Shown one piece after another: positions 58,658 to 64,000 of a stretch of DNA of 64,000 nt. The position numbers were made by a program, and so were the translations under genes. The DNA is taken from the NCBI RefSeq assembly GCF_001875725.1, contig NZ_MLCQ01000018.1, positions 1 to 64,000 on the forward strand. Reading direction: 5' to 3'. Each line of letters starts with the position of its first letter. Within the stretch, counting starts at the first letter, position 1. The stretch is from Corynebacterium sp. NML140438. GTDB lineage: Bacteria > Actinomycetota > Actinomycetes > Mycobacteriales > Mycobacteriaceae. Under the pieces are notes generated by a model. It was not told where the DNA came from and did no database searches. It saw nothing but the letters and a program-made list of their open reading frames with translations.

Positions 58658-58668
58658 GTACGGTTGAT

Positions 58669-58786
58669 TGTTGAACACCCGTCGACAGGTGTCGGTGGGG
58701 TTGTTGAACATGTTTGGTTCCCCAGGCTGGTTCCTGAGTGTTTTTTAAGCTATGTGTGCAGGTTGTGGGGCTGGATGTGTTGAACA
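58669..58786 (+). repeat. Three direct copies of TGTTGAACA
   Basis: Identical 9-mers at 58669-58677, 58702-58710 and 58778-58786, in the same orientation, in the upstream region of the metalloprotease gene. The first two share one more base on the left (TTGTTGAACA). They may be binding sites for a regulator. Confidence 0.5.
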
Positions 58787-58938
58787 ATCCGGGTTTTCCG
58801 GTGGTGTTTTTGCCTGTTTTGTTGGGTGGGTTCGGGCTGATTGGTCATGTATAGTTGCAGTGCATAAACTTGGGGTCAGAACAACGAAGGGTTTCGTGGT
58901 ACACCAGCCGGTGTGGCGCGGTAGAGGATTGAAGGATT

Positions 58939-61179
58939 GTGACAACGATGATGAACAGCATTGCGCGGAAGGTGTGTGTAGCAGCGTGTGTGTTGGCTGT
59001 TGTGGCTAATGGTGCACAGGTTGCTCACGCGGAGATGGCTGTTGCTGACTCGTCGGTTACAGTCACCGCTGACGGGCCGGGTGCGGTCTTTCACAACTCG
59101 GTAACGCAGCCGGGTCGTATTTCGACGTTGAAGTTTACGGATGCTCGCTCTGTTGCTGGCAGCCAGGAGTCCTCACTGTATGTGGACTTGCGTGCCGATG
59201 GTGCGCTTGTGGATTTAGAGTCTGGCGTGACGGTGGATACGCACCGTGATGGTGCAACCCAGGTTGTTATCTACCGTGGTGAAGATCAGAGTGCTGGTGT
59301 GTCGGTCGAGCGTGAGTTCCGTTTTGCGGGCAATCGTGTTGATGTCATTGTGCGGGTGACCAACATGAAGGATTCTTCGGCGTTTGTGCAGGCGGATCTG
59401 ACCAACCAGATTAACTCCCAGGTTGCCCTTTCCGGTTCCTATGTGGATGGGAAGTTTGTTGTTGCGCCGAAACAGCTTGGTTATGAGACTGCGGTTGCCT
59501 TTGATGATGCGACCTCGTCTGGTGTCGCCGATGCGTTCCAGCGCACTACGGCTGCTGGTGAGGTCGGGTTTGTGGACCCGGCAGGGGCCAGCTTCCAGCG
59601 TGGTCGTTGGTTTGAGCGCATTGATGCTGGTGCCAGTCTGACTGCCACCATGCATATGGAGGTTGCAACCCAGGACAGTGCTGTTGATTCTGATGGTGAC
59701 GGTCTGCCGGATGTCTGGGAGCGTGAAGGGGTTACCTTACATGACGGTACGGTGATGCCGCTTGAGCAGTGGGGTGCTGATCCTGATCGTCCGGATTTGT
59801 TCCTGCAGCTTAATTGGATGAATTCGCAGTGGCAGCAGGCCGGGTGCGATAAGGCGGGTGCGGATGCTGATGTGTGTGCGCAGCTGTCGACGGCAAGCTA
59901 CCGGCCAAGTCGCGATATTTTGCAGCAGTTGGTGGACCGCTTCGATCAGTACGGGGTCAACCTGCACATTGATGCGGGTGATACGTACACCAACATTGTC
60001 AATTACCCGACTCGTCACGGTGGGCAGACTGAAGCCTATGCGCCGTACTACTTTGAGGGCACGGTGCCTGGTATGAAGCTGGTCGAGAATATTGACACGA
60101 TGCTGGGTGCTCGTGCGGCAGTCTTCCGCGTTGGTGTTATTGGCGATCAGATGCAGCGTGGCCACTGGGGTACCGGTTTGGCTTTGGTTGCGGATAACTC
60201 GTTTTATGTTGCCAAGCATGAGCGTATGCGCAGCGATGATCAGCTGCGTAACACGATCATGCACGAGCTGGGGCATACCTTGGGGTTGAATCATAATGGT
60301 TCGATGAAGTTCGCCAACGAGGTTCCACAGTCGGATTACCTGCCGAACTACTACTCGGTGATGAACTACCTCTACCAGTTCACCCACTTTAACTACTCGG
60401 ATGAAGAAGCCGTCTCTGGTGGCCCACTGCCAGAGGTATGCAACCAGCCAGGCATGGACTGCTACAAAGGTGACTACCGTGTGCCAGCCGACTGGGACAA
60501 CTTGATGATTAACACCGGCAAGATTGGTAAGGATTACAACTCCACGATCGGTGCTGACAAGGTCGCAGTTGATGCAAACGCACTTGCCGCGCAGCAGGAA
60601 GCGATGCAGGCTGCGGAAGAAGCCCAGGGCAGCGCGAAGGTTGCTGTTGCTGGTTCCCCTCAGCTTCGTCGTGGGGAGAACATGGTGAGCGTGAAGGTGC
60701 AAAATCCTGGGTTGGATGCAGCCCGGATGCGCCTTGAGGTGATCTACCCGTCGGGTAAGGCCGAGCAGGTTGTCACGGTTGCAGGCCAGTCTGCAACTAC
60801 GGTGGAGTTGCCGGTGACGGTGGGTGTGGTGAAAACGTCGTCGTTGCCGTTGGATGTGCGTGTGGTCAATGAGGATGGCTCCCAGGCGTTTGCTGGCCGG
60901 TTTGATGTTGCCGCGGTTATGGATGCTGATGTTGATGGTGATGCGATGGCTGGTGCGCCTCGTAAGCCGCAGCACAATGCGCAGGCTGCGCCGACAACGA
61001 GTGTGAAGGCTGGTAAGCATGAGTCTTCGCAGTTGACCACGCAGCGTCCAGCACCGAAGGTTGCTGAGCCGACTGCTGGTGAGGTAAATATCGCGGCGAT
61101 TGTTGCTCCGATTGTGGTACTGCTGCTGTTAATTGGTGGTGGTGTTGCTGCTGCGATGGCTGGTGGTCTGCACTTCTAG
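58939..61179 (+). CDS. Secreted, membrane-anchored metzincin-like zinc metalloprotease
   Basis: A 746-residue surface protein. The signal peptide (VCVAACVLAVVANGAQVAHA) is followed by a beta-rich region to about residue 245 and a calcium-type motif DSDGDGLPDVWE (from residue 250). A protease core has HELGHTLGLNH (442-452, HExxHxxGxxH) and a Met-turn-like SVMNY around Met475. A CARDB-like domain (SPQLRRGENMVSVKVQNPG) and a C-terminal membrane helix (VAPIVVLLLLIGGGVAAAMAGG) complete it. It would be a cell-wall-facing zinc protease with unknown substrate. The start is GTG after TGAAGG; ATG codons 9 and 12 bases later are possible. The catalytic part is intact. Confidence 0.85.
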   Translation: MTTMMNSIARKVCVAACVLAVVANGAQVAHAEMAVADSSVTVTADGPGAVFHNSVTQPGRISTLKFTDARSVAGSQESSLYVDLRADGALVDLESGVTVDTHRDGATQVVIYRGEDQSAGVSVEREFRFAGNRVDVIVRVTNMKDSSAFVQADLTNQINSQVALSGSYVDGKFVVAPKQLGYETAVAFDDATSSGVADAFQRTTAAGEVGFVDPAGASFQRGRWFERIDAGASLTATMHMEVATQDSAVDSDGDGLPDVWEREGVTLHDGTVMPLEQWGADPDRPDLFLQLNWMNSQWQQAGCDKAGADADVCAQLSTASYRPSRDILQQLVDRFDQYGVNLHIDAGDTYTNIVNYPTRHGGQTEAYAPYYFEGTVPGMKLVENIDTMLGARAAVFRVGVIGDQMQRGHWGTGLALVADNSFYVAKHERMRSDDQLRNTIMHELGHTLGLNHNGSMKFANEVPQSDYLPNYYSVMNYLYQFTHFNYSDEEAVSGGPLPEVCNQPGMDCYKGDYRVPADWDNLMINTGKIGKDYNSTIGADKVAVDANALAAQQEAMQAAEEAQGSAKVAVAGSPQLRRGENMVSVKVQNPGLDAARMRLEVIYPSGKAEQVVTVAGQSATTVELPVTVGVVKTSSLPLDVRVVNEDGSQAFAGRFDVAAVMDADVDGDAMAGAPRKPQHNAQAAPTTSVKAGKHESSQLTTQRPAPKVAEPTAGEVNIAAIVAPIVVLLLLIGGGVAAAMAGGLHF

Positions 61180-61197
61180 CAAAGGGTAGTGGGCCGT

Positions 61198-61245
61198 GGG
61201 GCTTGTGATACCGGGAGTGTTCCTGGTGGCACAGGCCCCTTTTTT
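61198..61245 (+). terminator. Terminator after the metalloprotease gene
   Basis: GGGGCTTGTG pairs with CACAGGCCCC (one G-T pair) and is followed by six Ts. Confidence 0.85.
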
Positions 61246-61265
61246 GTTGTTGTGTGGGGTTTAGG

Positions 61266-61394
61266 ATAGTTCCCCGAAGATCAGTGAAACCGGGAACAAT
61301 TTTCGTAGACACCCGTCGCGACTTGGAGAAACGCCGGTGCTGGTCGACCGGAACCGGCCCCAGACGCAAAATGGTTCCCGGGCGTGGGAACTAT
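61266..61394. mobile_element. MITE-like 129-bp inverted-repeat element
   Basis: The ends are perfect inverted repeats ATAGTTCCC and GGGAACTAT. Inside each end the second block GGGAAC-n-ATTTT lies again in mirror order (GGGAACAATTTT at 292-303 of the local kb; AAAATGGTTCCC at 61370-61379 on the other side). Each end thus also forms its own small hairpin GTTCCC/GGGAAC. There is no open frame. A short non-autonomous transposable element is the simplest reading. No target-site duplication is obvious, so a regulatory RNA structure is the alternative. Confidence 0.5.
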
Positions 61395-61545
61395 TTTCTA
61401 GTGGCGCGCGGGGCATCAGCAGGTGGCGCACCAGAATCCGGGCTTTGAAGCCGGAATGCGGTGCCCAGCCAACACGCGGCTTTGTGAAATAAAGATACCC
61501 GTTGGGCTGGGTATGTCGTATGTGAATAATGTGATTAGTGTGCAC

Positions 61546-61551
61546 TAAAGT
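61546..61551 (+). promoter_or_regulatory. -10 box of the muramidase gene (leaderless)
   Basis: TAAAGT ends seven bases before the ATG. The same box and spacing occur ahead of the acyl-CoA synthetase gene. No ribosome site is present. Confidence 0.5.
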
Positions 61552-61558
61552 GTCGCGT

Positions 61559-62620
61559 ATGTATCTAGTCCCTAAACTTCGCGCTGCAACCGCGGCATTC
61601 GTCGCCGCGACGCTTGCTCTCGCACTGACTGTTGTTGCGCCTCAGTCTTTGAATACACATGCGGATGCTCAATCAATCCCTGGTCTGATCTCCGGTGTTG
61701 ACGTGGCTGATCACCAGCGCCCTGGTGGAACGCCTATCAACTGGAAGATGGCCGGTACGGTTGGCGGTCAGCACTTTGCTTTTGTGAAAGCCACTGAGGG
61801 CACCACGTACAAGAACTCGTTCTACGAGGAAGACGTCAAGGCGGCCGCAGACGCCGGTCTGAAAGTGGGCGCGTACCACTACGCACGTCCTGCGATGGAC
61901 CCGATCGCGCAGGCGAGGCACTTCGCGGATGTAATTAACGCCGGCCCGGCACAACAGTTGCCGCCGGTGCTTGATCTGGAGGTTGATGAGGGCCTTGGCC
62001 CAACGCAGCTGGCTGCGTGGACACAGATCTTCCTTGCTGAGCTGGAGCGGGCTACCGGTAAGCGTCCGATGCTCTACACGTATCGCTATTTCTGGTACGA
62101 GCGGATGAACAACACCAATGCGTTTACAAGCTATCCGCTGTGGCTTGCCGCATACCAGAACCAACCACCACGCCCAGTTGGCGGTTGGGACAAGCTGACG
62201 TTCTGGCAGCGTAGCGACTCGGGCCGTGTCGCAGGTATTCCGGCGACTGTTGATATGAACCTGTTTAACGGCACTGGTGCTCAGTTCGGTGGCTTTGCGG
62301 CTGGTAACTTGCGCTCTGCAGGTGGTGTCCTCGAGACGTTCCAGGCGCCGGACTCCGATCAGCTTGAGGTCCTTGAACAGAACAGCACGGCCCTTGTCGT
62401 TGCGATTCTTGCGTTGGCGGCCGGCGCGTTGGGTGCGTCCCAAGTTGCATCAGAAGCAGCAAAGTTTGGGTTCGACATCAAGGACGCTGACAATATCGCG
62501 GGTCTTGTTCAGCGGTTGGCTTCCCAGGGAGAGCTGCCAGTGGAAGATCTACGCAACATGATGATCGGCGACTACCAGGTCGGCGACTTGCTGATCCTGC
62601 TGGATAACGCGGCGCACTAG
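61559..62620 (+). CDS. Exported GH25 muramidase (lysozyme family)
   Basis: A 353-residue glycoside hydrolase that cuts peptidoglycan between N-acetylmuramic acid and N-acetylglucosamine. A signal peptide (TAAFVAATLALALTVVAPQS) is followed by the GH25 domain, with SGVDVADHQ (Asp48) and the catalytic pair in PVLDLEVDEG (Asp139, Glu141). WQRSDSGRVAGIPATVDMNLFNG is the typical domain end. After it a tail of about 110 residues has a hydrophobic stretch (TALVVAILALAAGALGAS), perhaps a membrane anchor. The ATG with MYLVPKLRAATAAF follows a -10 box closely. The stop overlaps that of the convergent gene. Confidence 0.9.
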   Translation: MYLVPKLRAATAAFVAATLALALTVVAPQSLNTHADAQSIPGLISGVDVADHQRPGGTPINWKMAGTVGGQHFAFVKATEGTTYKNSFYEEDVKAAADAGLKVGAYHYARPAMDPIAQARHFADVINAGPAQQLPPVLDLEVDEGLGPTQLAAWTQIFLAELERATGKRPMLYTYRYFWYERMNNTNAFTSYPLWLAAYQNQPPRPVGGWDKLTFWQRSDSGRVAGIPATVDMNLFNGTGAQFGGFAAGNLRSAGGVLETFQAPDSDQLEVLEQNSTALVVAILALAAGALGASQVASEAAKFGFDIKDADNIAGLVQRLASQGELPVEDLRNMMIGDYQVGDLLILLDNAAH

Positions 62621-63426
62621 GCGTCGGTTGGCGCGTCGTAGCGAGGGCTCGTAGCAAGGCTGCGGGCCCATTTTTCATGCTTGAACTGCGCAGGAACGGC
62701 GCCTTTGAGCAGCTCGCGAGTCAACGACGGGCTCGCCTCGATTGGAGTGTTTGCGCCGATAAGGACGATGTTGCCGTAGCGGCGACCTTTCAGCATTGGC
62801 GGGTCCGCGATTGCGGCAACATGAGGCCAGACCTCGAGCATGCCAGCCAGTTCCTCCTTCGCTTCTTTGAGGTCCGCATGGCTGCCGCAGTTTGCCACAT
62901 ACATTCCTGACGGGCTCAGTGATTTCCGCGCCTGCTCGAAGAATTCCACTGTGGTCAGGTTGCGGGGCGTGATCGCTGAGGAGAAGACATCCCGGATGAT
63001 GATGTCGCGCGTGTTTGGTTTGAAGCTGTCTGTGACTTCGCGGGCGTCGCCTACTCGTATTTTTACGATTGGCGAACGGGGGATATCGAAAAGTTCGCGG
63101 GCGAGTTCGGCAAGTGACATGTCGATTTCTACGACCGTATTGCGTGAGCCTTTCCACTTGGACGCGAAGTAGCGGGGCAGTGTGCAGGCTGCCCCGCCCA
63201 GGTGTGTCAGGCGCGGTTTGGGCCAGCGGGGGACGTCGATAAGCTGTTGGTCGTTGAGGAAATCAGCGATCCACCTCATATATTCGAAATCCAGTCGTTC
63301 CGGATCACCGGGGACAATGTGGGAGCTGGGCACCCCGTTGACGAGGAGAACCATGGAGCCGTCCGGCTCGTGGAGCACCTCCGCGACGCCGGTATCGATT
63401 TCGTGGAATTCACTCTTTGCTGCCAT
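62617..63426 (-). CDS. Spermidine synthase-like protein
   Basis: A 269-residue SpeE-fold protein with a nucleotide-binding region LTHLGGAACTLPRYFASKW and VVEIDMSLAELAREL. Where true polyamine synthases have the gate-keeper DSSDP, this reads IIIRDVFSS, so polyamine synthesis is doubtful. Actinobacteria hold many such orphan relatives. The start ATG lies 16 bases after the ABC permease gene and is probably co-transcribed with it. Confidence 0.8.
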   Translation of the reverse strand: MAAKSEFHEIDTGVAEVLHEPDGSMVLLVNGVPSSHIVPGDPERLDFEYMRWIADFLNDQQLIDVPRWPKPRLTHLGGAACTLPRYFASKWKGSRNTVVEIDMSLAELARELFDIPRSPIVKIRVGDAREVTDSFKPNTRDIIIRDVFSSAITPRNLTTVEFFEQARKSLSPSGMYVANCGSHADLKEAKEELAGMLEVWPHVAAIADPPMLKGRRYGNIVLIGANTPIEASPSLTRELLKGAVPAQFKHEKWARSLATSPRYDAPTDA

Positions 63427-63442
63427 GGACAGTGAGAGTACC

Positions 63443-64000
63443 TTACGCCTTTACGTCGACACGGCGCAGGTATACGACGGATGCAAGCCACGCTACTGCG
63501 GTGAGCAGCAGGGTGCTCGTGAGGACACTGAATATCGTGCTCCATTCGAATGCACTCGAGCCAGCGACTGCGGTACCACCCATCCACAGCGTCGTGGACA
63601 CACCGATGGGTGGAAGTAAAAACTGTGTTGCCGTAGCCCTGGCAGCGATAGCGCCGAAAGCAACGATGCTGGAGAACACACCGAGGGCGACCGGCATAGC
63701 AAAGTTTCGAATCACCATGGAAGCGAAACTCTGCCACGCGGCAACCGCGACCGCAGGAACCACAGTGAGCAGCGCCGACGCGAGCAACTCCAGCGGTGGC
63801 ATTCCTGAAAGGCCACTGACCCAACCGCCGACCATGCTGGTGACGATGAAGATGCACTGCATAAGTGCCGTCATGGCGACGATCACACCAAGCTTTGCTG
63901 TGACCAGGCTTGCCACCGACCGTGACGACGTAAGCAGCGTGTTCCAATTTCCACCGCGGTGTTCCACGCGCCACGCTGCGGAAGCGAGAATCGAAATGCC
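63443..64000 (-). CDS. ABC-2 type permease (partial, cut by window end)
   Basis: The visible C-terminal 185 residues have four or five hydrophobic segments. The motif AAWRVEHRGGNWNTLLTSS, with an acidic/arginine-glycine loop before the first helices, is typical of ABC-2 permeases of the lantibiotic-immunity/antibiotic-efflux group. The reading frame is open to the window edge. Its ATPase would be expected beyond it. The cargo cannot be told from this part. Confidence 0.75.
   Translation of the reverse strand, partial: GISILASAAWRVEHRGGNWNTLLTSSRSVASLVTAKLGVIVAMTALMQCIFIVTSMVGGWVSGLSGMPPLELLASALLTVVPAVAVAAWQSFASMVIRNFAMPVALGVFSSIVAFGAIAARATATQFLLPPIGVSTTLWMGGTAVAGSSAFEWSTIFSVLTSTLLLTAVAWLASVVYLRRVDVKA

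Larger units (their letters stand above)
58337..58938 (+). other. 602-bp non-coding stretch with hairpins and repeats
   Basis: No credible gene is present. It holds the terminator at 58368-58404, a 7-bp hairpin ACGTGTC-GAAT-GACACGT (58570-58587), a 13-bp palindrome CGCATATTATGCG (58645-58657), three copies of TGTTGAACA (58669-58786), and a possible -10 box TATAGT at 58850-58855 about 85 bases before the metalloprotease. The right part is unusually T/G-rich on the plus strand compared with the rest of the window. Confidence 0.6.
61180..61558 (+). other. 379-bp intergenic region: terminator, MITE-like element, leaderless promoter
   Basis: It contains the metalloprotease terminator, the 129-bp inverted-repeat element at 61266-61394 and a promoter for the muramidase gene. 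No gene is seen in it. Confidence 0.6.

Noticed and set aside
59737..61020. 427-codon open frame antisense to the metalloprotease
   Set aside because: His/Arg-rich translation typical of a shadow frame; the sense gene has a full domain plan.
61521..61545. TGTGATTAGTGTGCAC as a GlxR site upstream of the muramidase
   Set aside because: Only the first half matches TGTGA-N6-TCACA; the second half deviates at most positions.

Overview
The window is chromosomal DNA of a high-GC Gram-positive actinomycete, almost certainly a Corynebacterium. The evidence is the gene order argS-lysA / hom-thrB / narKGHJI / moa genes / rho-prfA-prmC-tsaC-wecA-atpIBEFHAGDC, followed by a DUF2550 gene, nucS and glgB-glgE. 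That order matches what I remember of C. glutamicum. Further support comes from an actinobacterial Rho with a long charged insertion, a NucS mismatch endonuclease and a GlgE maltosyltransferase. No species is proposed.

Layout. 1-412: tail of an unrecognised gene, a hairpin, a 23-bp tandem repeat that looks like an insertion-sequence end, and tRNA-Arg(CCG). 413-6753 (minus): a secreted TAP-like hydrolase and a lactate-use operon (lactate permease, lutA, lutB, lutC). 6988-12393 (plus): argS-lysA and hom-thrB. 12390-31120: a 19-kb molybdenum/nitrate-respiration island. It holds moeB-moaE-mog-moeA, moaD, a fused molybdate permease/ATPase with its binding protein, narKGHJI, a second mog, and moaA-moeA2-moaC-mobA. 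Together these cover every Moco step from GTP to bis-MGD plus molybdate uptake, placed around the main enzyme that needs the cofactor. 31183-32925: an AMP-forming acyl-CoA ligase. 33230-38822: rho, prfA, prmC, tsaC and a WecA-type glycosyltransferase. 38834-46922: the complete F1Fo ATP synthase operon. 47090-49801: DUF2550 gene, nucS and three small conserved genes. 49858-54121 (minus): glgB and glgE. 54331-58336 (plus): ABC ATPase, Nudix hydrolase, THUMP-like protein and cysteine desulfurase.

58337-62620 is the most accessory-looking part. It has a 600-bp non-coding stretch with repeats, a surface-anchored metzincin-like metalloprotease, a 129-bp MITE-like inverted-repeat element and an exported GH25 muramidase. 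The window ends in an operon of an ABC-2 permease (cut by the window end) and a spermidine-synthase-like protein.

Recurring themes are tight packing (TAATG and ATGA stop/start overlaps), three convergent gene pairs whose stop codons share a palindromic 4-mer (TTAA or CTAG), and several genes whose -10 box lies so near the start codon that leaderless mRNA is likely. No CRISPR array, prophage or intact insertion sequence was seen. No clearly new multi-gene system is evident; the best leads are the 58-62 kb surface-protein region with its MITE-like element, and the regulatory palindrome between narK and the second mog.
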